A DNA stretch of 64,000 nucleotides from JBCBAP01 sp038532435 (GTDB taxonomy: Bacteria; Pseudomonadota; Alphaproteobacteria; Rhodobacterales; Rhodobacteraceae). A model generated the notes under the pieces. The model was not told where the DNA came from, ran no database searches, and worked only from the letters and a program-made list of their open reading frames with translations. The position numbers were made by a program, and so were the translations under genes. The DNA is taken from NCBI GenBank assembly GCA_038532435.1, contig JBCBAP010000014.1, positions 7,692-71,691 on the forward strand. The letters are read 5' to 3'. Within the stretch, counting starts at the first letter, position 1. Each line of letters starts with the position of its first letter. Shown piece by piece: positions 51,516 to 60,285 of the stretch.

Positions 51516-52499
51516 TCAGTCGATGCCCGCGCGCAGGCAGTCGTGAACATGGAGGATGCCGACGGGCCGCCGGTCCTCGGTCACGAAGAGCGTGGTGATC
51601 TTGCGCGTATTCATAATCTGGAGTGCAGCCTGAGCGAGTTCGTCTCCGCTGATTGTGGTGGGATTGGCGGTCGCCACCTCCCCCGCGCGACGTTCGAGCA
51701 GACCGGTCATGTTGCGCCGGAGGTCGCCGTCCGTGATGACACCCAGGAGCGCTCCCTCGGAGTCGGTGACCCCCGCAACGCCGAAGCCTTTCTGGGAAAT
51801 GGTGATCAGCACCTCCGACATGGGCGTGTCCGCACCGGTCAAAGGCAGATCCTCCACACCGTGCATCAGGTCCGCGACCGTGCGCAGCCGGGCACCGAGC
51901 TTCCCGCCCGGGTGGAACATGCGGAAATTCTCCGGGCTGAAGGACCGCTCCTCCATCAGCGCAACCGCCAGTGCGTCGCCGAGCGCAAGCGACAGGGTCG
52001 TAGAGGTGGTCGGCGCGAGGCCGTTCGGGCAGGCCTCCTGTGCAGCGGGCAGCACGATCGCGATATCCGCCTGCTTGAGCAGCGTGGACTCTGGGCGCGA
52101 TGCGATACCGATCAGGGGGATTGAAAACCGCTTGGCGTGGGCGACGATGTCCGCAAGCTCCGGCGTCTCTCCGGAGTTCGACAGAACCAGCACCACGTCC
52201 TGATCCGTGACCATGCCGAGGTCCCCGTGGGATGCCTCCGCCGGGTGCACGAACTGGGCGGGGGTCCCCGTCGATGCGAGCGTCGCCACGATCTTGTGCG
52301 CCACATGGCCGGACTTGCCCATGCCCGATACGATCACCCGGCCCCGGGTGGTCAGGATCAGCGCCACCGCCTCGGCAAAGGGCGCATCCAGCGTCTCCGC
52401 AAAAGTCGCGAGCGCCCGCCCCTCGATCTCCAGAACCCGCCGCCCCGCCGCGATGCGGCGTTCGGTGACGTTCTGGGCGCTCATCATGTCATCGGCCAT
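51516..52499 (-). CDS. kdsD: Arabinose-5-phosphate isomerase
   Basis: 327 residues from the ATG at 52499, which has AGGGGG about eight bases upstream; a GTG at 52508 is possible. SIS domain at ~40-180 with RVIVSGMGKSGHVAHKIVAT and VLVLSNSGETPELADIVAHA; two CBS domains follow (~200-325). It turns ribulose 5-phosphate into arabinose 5-phosphate, the first committed step to Kdo. Twelve bases separate it from the RNase D gene. Confidence 0.94.
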   Translation of the reverse strand: MADDMMSAQNVTERRIAAGRRVLEIEGRALATFAETLDAPFAEAVALILTTRGRVIVSGMGKSGHVAHKIVATLASTGTPAQFVHPAEASHGDLGMVTDQDVVLVLSNSGETPELADIVAHAKRFSIPLIGIASRPESTLLKQADIAIVLPAAQEACPNGLAPTTSTTLSLALGDALAVALMEERSFSPENFRMFHPGGKLGARLRTVADLMHGVEDLPLTGADTPMSEVLITISQKGFGVAGVTDSEGALLGVITDGDLRRNMTGLLERRAGEVATANPTTISGDELAQAALQIMNTRKITTLFVTEDRRPVGILHVHDCLRAGID

Positions 52500-52511
52500 C
52501 GGCCACACCCC

Positions 52512-53123
52512 CTAGTGCGAAAAGATATCCGTTTCCGGCCATCCCGCGAGGTCCAGTGTCGCGCGATGGGGCAGGAAGTCGAAACACGCCTGCGCGAGGT
52601 CCATCCGCCCCTCCCGGACCAGCCTCGCATCGAGCTCCGCCTTGAGCCTGTGCAGGTAAAGCACGTCCGAGGCCGCGTAGGCGATCTGCGCCTCGGTCAG
52701 CTCCGCCGCACCCCAGTCCGAGCTTTGCTGCTGCTTTGAGATGTCTACGCCGAGCAGCTCCTGCAAGAGGTGCTTGAGCCCGTGACGGTCCGTGTAGGTC
52801 CGGACGAGCTTCGACGCGATCTTGGTGCAATAGACCGGCGCGGTGCCCACGCCGAAGCGGTTCTGCATCACCGCGATATCGAACCGGCCATAGTGGAAGA
52901 GCTTGAGCTGGTCGGGATTTGTCAGCAATGCCATGAGGTTGGGCGCCTCCGTCTGATCCTGGGAGATCTGCACCAGATGCGCGTCCCCGTCCCCGGCGCT
53001 GAGCTGGATAACGCAGAGCCGGTCCCGATGCGGGATCAGACCCATCGTCTCCGAATCTATGGCCACGACCGGGCCGAGATCGAGCCCGTCGGGCAGGTCG
53101 CGCTGATGCAGGTGGAATGTCAC
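52512..53123 (-). CDS. rnd: Short RNase D-type 3'-5' exonuclease
   Basis: 203 residues, only the DEDD exonuclease domain. Exo I is VVAIDSETMGLIPHRD, Exo II HYGRFDIAVMQNRFG, Exo III YAASDVLYLHRLKAELDARL. The HRDC domain of full RNase D is missing; such short forms are normal in alphaproteobacteria. It is the first gene of the kdsD-lpt-rpoN row and may share its promoter. Confidence 0.87.
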   Translation of the reverse strand: MTFHLHQRDLPDGLDLGPVVAIDSETMGLIPHRDRLCVIQLSAGDGDAHLVQISQDQTEAPNLMALLTNPDQLKLFHYGRFDIAVMQNRFGVGTAPVYCTKIASKLVRTYTDRHGLKHLLQELLGVDISKQQQSSDWGAAELTEAQIAYAASDVLYLHRLKAELDARLVREGRMDLAQACFDFLPHRATLDLAGWPETDIFSH

Positions 53124-53218
53124 GATCGTGTCCTCGGGGCTGGCCTGTCCGCTCCCCTACCCCATCCCCTTTCGCCGCCGCAAGCCCCCTGCCTGCGCGA
53201 CACGAACCGGTGATCCTG

Positions 53219-53252
53219 CCTTCTTCTGGCTTGAAATATCCCCGCCGGAGGC
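53219..53252 (+). repeat. REP-like intergenic repeat, copy 1
   Basis: 34-bp unit CCTTCTTCTGGCTTGAAATA-TCCCCGCCGGAGGC between the rnd and COQ9 genes. The same unit occurs inverted at 54121-54154 and with small change at 63835-63867. Confidence 0.8.
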
Positions 53253-53371
53253 ACCCAACCCCGTCACAGGCGGTGCCCTCAGGTGCCCGTTGCGTCGAAT
53301 TGCGCGGGGATCGGGGGCTGCAATCGGGGGGTTTGATGTTACGTTCCGATAGGTCAAAGGAGAGCGATCCC

Positions 53372-54097
53372 ATGAGCGAGACTGACTGGAGCGAACCCGA
53401 CCACATCGCGGATGCACGCAACCGGCTGCTGGACGCGGCCCTCATCCATGTGGCCTTCGACGGCTGGTCGAAGGAGACGCTCGATGCGGCGGTTGCAGAC
53501 ACCGGTGTCGACGCGGGTCTGGCGAAACTTGCTTTTCCCCGCGGCGGGGTGGATATGGCCATCGCCTTTCATGACCGGGGCGACGCGCAGCTCAAGGCGG
53601 AGCTTGAAGGCGGGGATCTGTCCGGCATGGGCATGACCGCGAAGATCACCCACGCCGTCCGACGGCGGCTGGAACTGATCGCAGCGGATCGGGAAGCGGT
53701 CCGGCGCGGGGCGACCTTGCTCGCCCTGCCGATCTACGCCGCCGACGGGTCCCGCGCGATATGGCGCACCGCGGACACGATTTGGTCGGCACTCGGCGAC
53801 ACCTCTACGGACTACAATTTCTACACGAAGCGGGCGACGCTTTCCGCGGTCTATTCGGCGACCGTGCTCTTCTGGCTCGGCGATGACAGTCCACGCAGCG
53901 AGCGCACCTGGGATTTCCTCGACCGACGAATCGCTAATGTCATGCAGTTCGAGAAGGTGAAGGCGCAGGTGAAAAAGAGCCCGATCGGGCGGCTTTGGTC
54001 CGCGGGACCCGAGCGCCTGGCGGAACGGATGGGCGAGCGGGTCGCCGCCCGCCGCGGCGAGGGCATGCCGCCGATGCCGGGCACCTGGTCCGGCTGA
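53372..54097 (+). CDS. COQ9-family ubiquinone biosynthesis protein
   Basis: 241 residues from the ATG at 53372, with AGGAGAG upstream; the longer frame is rejected. Family COQ9/TetR-like fold: HIADARNRLLDAALIHVAFD, FPRGGVDMAIAFHDRGDAQL and DTSTDYNFYTKRATLSAVYS with LFWLGDDSPRSERTWDFLDR. COQ9 is a lipid-binding partner of the COQ7 hydroxylase. It is flanked on both sides by inverted copies of the REP-like repeat. Confidence 0.92.
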   Translation: MSETDWSEPDHIADARNRLLDAALIHVAFDGWSKETLDAAVADTGVDAGLAKLAFPRGGVDMAIAFHDRGDAQLKAELEGGDLSGMGMTAKITHAVRRRLELIAADREAVRRGATLLALPIYAADGSRAIWRTADTIWSALGDTSTDYNFYTKRATLSAVYSATVLFWLGDDSPRSERTWDFLDRRIANVMQFEKVKAQVKKSPIGRLWSAGPERLAERMGERVAARRGEGMPPMPGTWSG

Positions 54098-54120
54098 CGG
54101 TCTGCGCGACATCTGCTGGA

Positions 54121-54154
54121 GCCTCCGGCGGGGATATTTCGGGCCAGAAGAAGG
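54121..54154 (-). repeat. REP-like intergenic repeat, copy 2 (inverted)
   Basis: 34-bp unit, two bases different from copy 1 (CCCG for CTTG in the middle), in opposite orientation just downstream of COQ9. Confidence 0.8.
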
Positions 54155-54237
54155 GCGGGCCCTGTCTGAAGAGGTAGGCTCGCATCCTATTTAGACCGCC
54201 CTGCGGTAACGGGCGCGCTTGGGACAGGTCTGACCGT

Positions 54238-55491
54238 TCAGCTGTCGCGGACTGCGCGAAGCAGGCGGTCGGATGCGAAGCCGTCGGGCGTCAGGCCGCG
54301 GGCCGACTGGAACTGTCGTATGGCCCGTTCGGAGTTTGGCCCGATGATCCCATCGGTCCCTTCCGTGTCGTAGCCGAGAGCTGTCAGACGCTGCTGCAGT
54401 TCCCGCCGTTCGGTGCGGGTGAGCGGCAGGATGTCCCGGGGCCACGCGCCGGCGAAGGCCGCGCCGCCAAAAATGCGGTCCCCCAGGTGCCCCACGGCGA
54501 GCGCGTAGGAGGTCGCGTTGTTGTAGCGCTTGATCACCTCGAAATTGCTGAAGGTGAGGAACGCAGGGCCTGTCGCACCCATGGGCAGGATGAGCTTCGC
54601 GGGACCATGTTCCGGGATCCGCTGGCCGTCGGACCCGCGGATGCCTGCATTGGTCCAGAAGCTTGAGGGGCGCGCGAAGTTCCGGTCCGCGAGGGTGTGG
54701 TTGAAACCTTCGGGCAGGCGCACCTCGAGCCCCCAGGGCTGGCCCTTCTGCCAGCCGTGGCGGGCGAGGTAGTAGGCTGTGGAGGCAAGCGCGTCTGTCG
54801 GATCATCATCGGACCAGACATCGCGGCGCCCGTCGCCCCGGAAATCCTGGGCGTAGGCCTGGTAGGAGGTGGGCATGAACTGGGTGTGTCCCATCGCCCC
54901 GGCCCAGGAGCCGCGCATCCTGTCCGGGCTCACGTCCCCATTCTGCAGGATCAGGAGGGCTGCGATCAGCTCCCGCTCCGCCCAGTCGCGCCTGCGCCCG
55001 TCATAGGCGAGGGTGGCCAGGGAATTGATCGTGCTGAAATTGCCCCGGACCGCGCCGTAGGCGGTTTCCATGCCCCAGATCGAGAGGACCACGCGCCGCT
55101 CCACGCCGTAACGCTCCTCGATTTGCGCAAGTGCGGTCGGGTAGCGTTCGGCCATGCGGCGGCCGTTGGCGATGCGGGTGCGGGACACGGCGCTTTCGAG
55201 ATATTGCCAGAGGGGGCGGACAAACTCCGGCTGGGCACCGTCGAGCTCGACGACCTTCCGGCTCGGGCGGACAGACGTAAAGGCGCTGTCGAACGTGCGT
55301 GGCTCCACCCCTGCCGCGAGGGCGCGGGCGCGGAACGTAGCGCGCCACCCGGCGAAGTCCTGGGCGGCGGCGGCCCGGTCCGCGACTGTCGCCCGGGGCT
55401 TGGGCGGCTCAGCGCTCAGGACGTTTGCCTCCGACATGGCGGGGGTGAGGGCCAGCAGGGCGGCGAGCCAGAGCGCGGGGTGGCGGGACAT
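54238..55491 (-). CDS. Lytic murein transglycosylase, MltB family
   Basis: 417 residues. Signal peptide (LWLAALLALTPAMSEA), SLT_2 domain at ~50-345 with catalytic Glu in VVLSIWGMETAYGAVRGNFS and NGDVSPDRMRGSWAGAMGHT, QFMPTSYQAYAQDF, and a C-terminal peptidoglycan-binding_1 domain (LQQRLTALGYDTEGTDGIIG, SERAIRQFQSARGL). It cuts glycan strands in the wall. It is followed by the PBP gene on the same strand, both for peptidoglycan turnover. Confidence 0.92.
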   Translation of the reverse strand: MSRHPALWLAALLALTPAMSEANVLSAEPPKPRATVADRAAAAQDFAGWRATFRARALAAGVEPRTFDSAFTSVRPSRKVVELDGAQPEFVRPLWQYLESAVSRTRIANGRRMAERYPTALAQIEERYGVERRVVLSIWGMETAYGAVRGNFSTINSLATLAYDGRRRDWAERELIAALLILQNGDVSPDRMRGSWAGAMGHTQFMPTSYQAYAQDFRGDGRRDVWSDDDPTDALASTAYYLARHGWQKGQPWGLEVRLPEGFNHTLADRNFARPSSFWTNAGIRGSDGQRIPEHGPAKLILPMGATGPAFLTFSNFEVIKRYNNATSYALAVGHLGDRIFGGAAFAGAWPRDILPLTRTERRELQQRLTALGYDTEGTDGIIGPNSERAIRQFQSARGLTPDGFASDRLLRAVRDS

Positions 55492-55529
55492 GGACGGGCC
55501 TCCGGTCTGCAGGGGGAACTGTCACGGCG

Positions 55530-57542
55530 TCAGTTTCCGAAGATACCACTGAGCACCGATTCGAGCAGACTGCCGATGGTCGGGGCGGCGGGTTTGGAGT
55601 GGGGAGCGGGCCGCTGCGGCTGGGGCTGGACCACCGCCACGGGACGCTCGGGCAGGATCATGGGCAGGGGCCGGGGCGGCAGATCCGCGTGCAGGTCGAT
55701 CATGAGCCGACGCCAGATCTCCGCCGGGAGGCCGCCGCCGGTCACACCGGTAAGTGGCGTGTTGTCATCGTAGCCCATCCAGACACCCGCCACATAATCC
55801 GCGGTGAAGCCGACGAACCACGCATCCCGGGCGGCCTGGGTGGTGCCAGTCTTGCCCGCGACCATGCGGCCCGGGATCGCCGCGCGACGACCGGTACCCC
55901 AGGGCGCCTCGACCACCTGGTTCATCATGTAGGTCATCCGGCCCGCGACTTGCGGGGAAACGATCTGGTAGCGGGGTTGTTCCCGGTTGGTTAGGAGCGG
56001 GGTTTCCGCCCGGCGCAGGCGCATCTCCAGCAGGCCGTAGGGTCGCGCGCGCTGGCCCGTGTTCAGGAAGGCCGCGTAGGCCCCGGTGAGCTCCATCAGG
56101 CTGACCTCCGACACACCGAGGGCGACGGAAGGGCCAGCGGCGAGGGGAGATCCGATCCCGAGGTCCCTGGCGACCGCACGCACCCGCTTGCGCCCCGCGG
56201 TTTCGGAAACGCGGACCGCCGCGGTGTTGGTGGAGCGGGCGAAGGCTTCGGCGATCGTCATCGGCCCCTTGAAATCGCGGGTGTAGTTCTTCGGGCTCCA
56301 GGGCCCGGAGCCCGGGACGTTGATGGTCACGGGCTGGTCGACGATGATGTCCGAGGGCGTGATGCCCGCCTCGAGCCCCGCTGCGTAGACGAAGGGTTTG
56401 AATGCAGATCCGGGTTGTCGCATGGCCTGCGTCGCCCGGTTGAACTGGCCGACACCGCCATGACCCCGGCCGCCGACAACGGCGCGCACCGCGCCGTTCT
56501 TGTCCATCACGACGATCGCGGCCTGCGCTTTTGACCCCTCGCGGACCTGGGTTTTGAAAACCCGTGCGAGGGCGCCTTCAGCCAGGCGCTGCACCTCCGG
56601 ATCGAAAGTGGTGGAGACGATCACGTCCTCGGTCGTGCGAGACGTAAGGTAATCCGGTGCCTCGGTCATCACCCAATCGGCGAAGGCACCGCCGGTCTGT
56701 TGCGCGGCAGAACGGCTGAGCCGGGCGGGATTTGTCCGCGCTTCATCATACTCCTCTTCCGTCAGCCGACCCTGCGCGCGCATGAGCGCAAGCACAAGGT
56801 TGGCGCGGCCCTGCGCGCGTTCGAGGTCCGAGGTCGGCGCGAAGCGGGAGGGCGCCTTGAGCAGGCCGGCGAGCATCGCGGCCTCCGCCGGGCTGACCAC
56901 GCGGGCGGACTTGCCGAAGTAGCGCTGGCTCGCGGCCTCGAACCCTGTGGTCGAAGCGCCGAGATAGGCGCGGTTCATGTAGATCGAGAGGATCTCGTCC
57001 TTGGAGTACTTGAGCTCCATGGCCAGCGCGTAGGGCACTTCCTTGACCTTGCGGACAAGCGTCTGCTCCTGGCTAAGGAAGACGAGCTTGATCACCTGCT
57101 GGGTGATCGTGGAGCCGCCATGGCCCTGCAGCGCGCTGCGACCCTCCCTCAGATTGATGCGGATCGCTGAGGCGATGCCCCGGGGGCTGATGCCGAGATG
57201 GGAGTAGAAGCGCTTATCCTCTGTCGCGATCACCGCGTTGCGCAGGTGCGGCGACATCTCGGCGGCGGTCAGCACGTCCCCCTGCTCCCCCCGCCAGGCA
57301 AATACGTCACCGTTGCGGTCAAGAAGTGTGACCGATCCCCGCTCCCGCCCGTCGAGGAGCGCGTCCGCATCCGGCAGTTCGCCGTAGTAGTAGGCTGTGG
57401 CAAGGCCGACAACGAGCCCGAACACCAGCGCAACCCGGTACCCAATCGCCCACACAACGCGGAACACCGCCCGAAAGACGGCGCGCAGCCCGCGCTCGAT
57501 CGCGCCCGGTTTCCGGACGGGTGTTTTTGTCGCTTTCGCCAT
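55530..57542 (-). CDS. Class A penicillin-binding protein
   Basis: 670 residues from the ATG at 57542; the much longer open frame upstream has no similarity. N-terminal membrane anchor (~28-50), GT51 domain (~90-260; AVIATEDKRFYSHLGISPRG, GGSTITQQVIKLVFLSQEQT), then a transpeptidase domain with active Ser in MRQPGSAFKPFVYAAGLEAG, SxN in RSTNTAAVRVSE and KTG in MVAGKTGTTQAARDAWFVG. It polymerises and cross-links peptidoglycan. A Pro-rich tail (PLPMILPERPVAVVQPQPQR) follows. Confidence 0.92.
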   Translation of the reverse strand: MAKATKTPVRKPGAIERGLRAVFRAVFRVVWAIGYRVALVFGLVVGLATAYYYGELPDADALLDGRERGSVTLLDRNGDVFAWRGEQGDVLTAAEMSPHLRNAVIATEDKRFYSHLGISPRGIASAIRINLREGRSALQGHGGSTITQQVIKLVFLSQEQTLVRKVKEVPYALAMELKYSKDEILSIYMNRAYLGASTTGFEAASQRYFGKSARVVSPAEAAMLAGLLKAPSRFAPTSDLERAQGRANLVLALMRAQGRLTEEEYDEARTNPARLSRSAAQQTGGAFADWVMTEAPDYLTSRTTEDVIVSTTFDPEVQRLAEGALARVFKTQVREGSKAQAAIVVMDKNGAVRAVVGGRGHGGVGQFNRATQAMRQPGSAFKPFVYAAGLEAGITPSDIIVDQPVTINVPGSGPWSPKNYTRDFKGPMTIAEAFARSTNTAAVRVSETAGRKRVRAVARDLGIGSPLAAGPSVALGVSEVSLMELTGAYAAFLNTGQRARPYGLLEMRLRRAETPLLTNREQPRYQIVSPQVAGRMTYMMNQVVEAPWGTGRRAAIPGRMVAGKTGTTQAARDAWFVGFTADYVAGVWMGYDDNTPLTGVTGGGLPAEIWRRLMIDLHADLPPRPLPMILPERPVAVVQPQPQRPAPHSKPAAPTIGSLLESVLSGIFGN

Positions 57543-57952
57543 GCCTGCTCTTTGCTCTGCCACTGACGGGCATTTCGCGACAGAGTAGCCGGTTTTGCGA
57601 AGGATGCGAAGGGGGATCGCAGAGCCCCCGATCACATCTGATCGACGACCGTTTGCGGTGGGTCTCCTGTAGGACTGGGCGCAGCGATGATGCTCTGGCC
57701 CGCGGGGGCCAACCTGTTGCCACGTCGGTACGGGGGGGGTCGGGGATGCTGCCGCGGGATGCGCGTCGTACCGCCTCCCGGTGTCGGCGGCGCGGGGGAT
57801 TGGTCGACTGATCGGACGCTCGAGATGGCACGGAAACGACCCCGCGCCGGGCACATGCGGATCCGCAAGATGTTGGGGGTGAGCGGGGGCCGTGAACCTC
57901 CGATCGGGCAGAAATTGCCCATCCGGCGTCAGGGGCCATTGCCGCATTGCTG

Positions 57953-57969
57953 TGCACAATTCGTGTGCA
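57953..57969 (+). promoter_or_regulatory. NtrC-type operator upstream of glnK
   Basis: TGCAC-AATTCGT-GTGCA is a perfect match to the NtrC half-sites TGCAC-N7-GTGCA. It ends ten bases before the predicted -24 element. Confidence 0.7.
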
Positions 57970-57978
57970 ATGCCTTTC

Positions 57979-57994
57979 TGGCGGTCAAAACGCC
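57979..57994 (+). promoter_or_regulatory. Predicted sigma-54 promoter of glnK-amtB
   Basis: TGGCGGTCAAAACGCC has GG (57980-57981) and GC (57992-57993) ten bases apart, as sigma-54 needs. It sits about 147 bases before the glnK ATG. The -12 part (ACGCC instead of TTGCA) is weak, but the nearby NtrC dyad supports it. Confidence 0.5.
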
Positions 57995-58140
57995 GCTTTC
58001 TGCTGTCGACATCGGGGCAAAACCTTGTCGGCAGGGCGATTCTTTCAGCAGATCGTCGCCATGTCGGGATTTCGGGCGACAGGCACGTCGCGTCTGCGGG
58101 TGTCGGCAACGGGATCGAAACGGGAAAGAACGAGGTCGCA

Positions 58141-58479
58141 ATGAAACTGATCATCGCCGTCATCAAACCCTTCAAGCTCGAGGAGGTCCGGGAGGCCCTG
58201 ACCTCCATCGGCATCCAGGGTCTGATGGTTTCTGAAGTGAAGGGGTATGGCCGCCAGGCGGGCCACACCGAAATCTATCGCGGCGCCGAATATGTGGTGA
58301 ACTTCGTTCCCAAGGTGAAGCTCGAGATGGTCGTGGCCGACGCGGATGTGGAGAAGGCGGTCGAGACGCTCTCCTCCACCGCCAAAACCGGCAAGATCGG
58401 CGACGGCAAGGTCTTCGTTCTGGATGTGGAAAGCGCGATGCGTGTCCGCACCGGTGAGACCGGCGACGAAGCCATCTGA
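58141..58479 (+). CDS. glnK: PII signalling protein
   Basis: 112 residues, PII length. Starts MKLIIAVIKPFKLEEVREAL; the T-loop with the uridylylated Tyr reads EIYRGAEYVVNFVPK; the B-loop is STAKTGKIGDGKVFVLDVES. It senses 2-oxoglutarate and ADP/ATP, and controls AmtB, GlnE and NtrB. Cotranscription with amtB marks it as GlnK rather than GlnB. The gap to amtB is 34 bases. Confidence 0.95.
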   Translation: MKLIIAVIKPFKLEEVREALTSIGIQGLMVSEVKGYGRQAGHTEIYRGAEYVVNFVPKVKLEMVVADADVEKAVETLSSTAKTGKIGDGKVFVLDVESAMRVRTGETGDEAI

Positions 58480-58513
58480 TCACACAACGAATTCAAGAAT
58501 GATGAGGGATACA

Positions 58514-59848
58514 ATGTCCAAGACCCTGAAACTTGCCGCGGCCACCGCGGTGCTGAGCGTGGCGGCCCTGCCCGCCTTCGCACAGGAGGTGCCGGAGCAC
58601 TCCGTGTTCGTGATGAACACGCTCCTGTTCCTGATCGGCGGCTTCCTCGTGATGTGGATGGCGGCGGGCTTTGCGATGCTGGAGGCCGGTCTGGTCCGGT
58701 CGAAGAACGTGACCACGCAGCTGACCAAAAACGTGGCGCTCTTCTCCATCGCGGCGGTCATGTACTACCTGATCGGCTACAACATCATGTATCCGCTGGG
58801 CAACTGGTCCATCGGGTCCGACGAAACCGGCGGGTATCTCGGCGCGTTTGGTCCGGCGATCCTCGAGGCGGTTGGCGTTGCTGCCGCGGATGCGGACGAT
58901 CTGGGCTATGCGTCAACCGGATCCGACTTCTTCTTTCAGCTGATGTTCTGCGCGACGACCGCGTCTATCGTGTCCGGTACGCTGGCAGAGCGGATCAAGC
59001 TGTGGCCGTTCCTGATCTTCACGGTCATCCTGACTGCGCTGATCTACCCGATCCAGGCATCCTGGAAATGGGGCGGCGGCTTCCTCGACAGCCAGTGGGG
59101 CTTCCTCGACTTTGCGGGCTCGACCGTGGTGCACTCCGTTGGTGGCTGGGCAGCACTCGCCGGTGCCATCGTGCTCGGTGCACGGGTCGGCAAGTACGAC
59201 AAGGCAGGCAACGTTGTCCCGATGCCGGGTTCCAACCTGCCTCTCGCCACGCTGGGCACGTTCATCCTGTGGCTCGGCTGGTTTGGCTTCAACGGCGGTT
59301 CCCAGCTTGCGATGGGTTCCGTGGGCGATGCGGCTGACGTGTCCCGGATCTTCTCCAACACCAACACGGCGGCTGCCGGTGGTGCGCTGGCTGCATTGAT
59401 CCTGACGCAGGTGCTCTATCGCAAGGTCGACCTGACCATGGTGCTGAACGGTGCGCTTGCCGGTCTCGTCTCGATCACGGCAGAGCCGCTGACCCCGAGC
59501 CTCGGCATGGCGACCCTGATCGGCGCCGTGGGCGGTGTGATCGTGGTCTTCTCCGTCCCCATGCTCGACAAGATGAAGATCGACGACGTCGTCGGCGCAA
59601 TCCCGGTGCACCTCTTTGCAGGGATCTGGGGCACGCTGGCGGTGCTGCTGACCAACAGCGATGCGACGCTGATGGGTCAGATCGTGCCGATCATCATCGT
59701 GGCGATCTTCGTCTTCGTCGTCAGCCTCGTGGTGTGGCTGGTGCTCAAGGCGGTGATGGGCATCCGGGTGAGCGAAGAGGCGGAGATCAACGGTCTCGAC
59801 ACCTCTGAGCTTGGCATGGAAGCCTATCCGGAGTTCTCCAAAACCTGA
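58514..59848 (+). CDS. amtB: Ammonium transporter
   Basis: 444 residues from ATG 58514, which has GAGGG six bases upstream; ATGs at 58499 and 58502 are less likely. A cleavable signal (LAAATAVLSVAALPAFAQ) precedes eleven membrane segments, as in AmtB. The pore His pair lies in TVVHSVGGWAALAGAIVLG and IPVHLFAGIWGTLAVLL. The trimer imports ammonium and is blocked by GlnK. Its sequence is closest in style to the marine-type Amt group of Rhodobacterales. A strong terminator follows. Confidence 0.95.
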   Translation: MSKTLKLAAATAVLSVAALPAFAQEVPEHSVFVMNTLLFLIGGFLVMWMAAGFAMLEAGLVRSKNVTTQLTKNVALFSIAAVMYYLIGYNIMYPLGNWSIGSDETGGYLGAFGPAILEAVGVAAADADDLGYASTGSDFFFQLMFCATTASIVSGTLAERIKLWPFLIFTVILTALIYPIQASWKWGGGFLDSQWGFLDFAGSTVVHSVGGWAALAGAIVLGARVGKYDKAGNVVPMPGSNLPLATLGTFILWLGWFGFNGGSQLAMGSVGDAADVSRIFSNTNTAAAGGALAALILTQVLYRKVDLTMVLNGALAGLVSITAEPLTPSLGMATLIGAVGGVIVVFSVPMLDKMKIDDVVGAIPVHLFAGIWGTLAVLLTNSDATLMGQIVPIIIVAIFVFVVSLVVWLVLKAVMGIRVSEEAEINGLDTSELGMEAYPEFSKT

Positions 59849-59924
59849 CTTTGACGGCGCGGCGGCACGACCGCCGCGCCGCAGAAATCCCCAGGGTGAG
59901 CAGTTGGTTGCGCTTATCCCACTT

Positions 59925-59952
59925 ACCCGGGCCAGAGGGCCCGGGTTTTTTT
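59925..59952 (+). terminator. Rho-independent terminator after amtB
   Basis: ACCCGGGCC-AGAG-GGCCCGGGT followed by seven T, a strong textbook terminator. Confidence 0.93.
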
Positions 59953-60285
59953 ATGGGCTCAACCGGTCAGCGGCGCAATGTGGAGCCACCCATCAGCGGG
60001 TCAGCACTTCACGGATCTGGCCGATATGTGTTCCGCCCTGAAGCAAGACATCGGTTCATCCCGGCGGCCTGACGCTCCTGCCACCCTTATGGCCGCTCCC
60101 CCACTTCCACAGGTTCGCCGAGATAGAGCGTGTCGTCCAAGCCGTGGAACGCCGCCCCCGGGGCCGTTGTTCACGCTCCGATTCTCACCAGAGGTAACGA
60201 ATGTCTCGCGGTCGGCCCTCCACCTCCGCCCAGCGCCGTTGGCTCAAGTATGGGCGGAGATGCCGACCATATGCCGGCGCGCACG
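59953..60285. other. Intergenic region between amtB terminator and pgi
   Basis: 333 bases at the convergent ends of amtB and pgi. Short frames are not convincing and nothing else is recognised. Confidence 0.6.

Larger units (their letters stand above)
57543..58140. other. Divergent intergenic region of PBP and glnK
   Basis: 598 bases. The glnK-proximal 200 bases hold an NtrC-type dyad and a sigma-54 promoter (separate entries). The remainder, 57543-57940, shows no credible gene; it must contain the PBP promoter. Confidence 0.7.

Noticed and set aside
55530..58268. Extended PBP reading frame of 912 codons
   Set aside because: The part upstream of 57542 covers the glnK promoter and glnK start region and has no similarity to PBPs.
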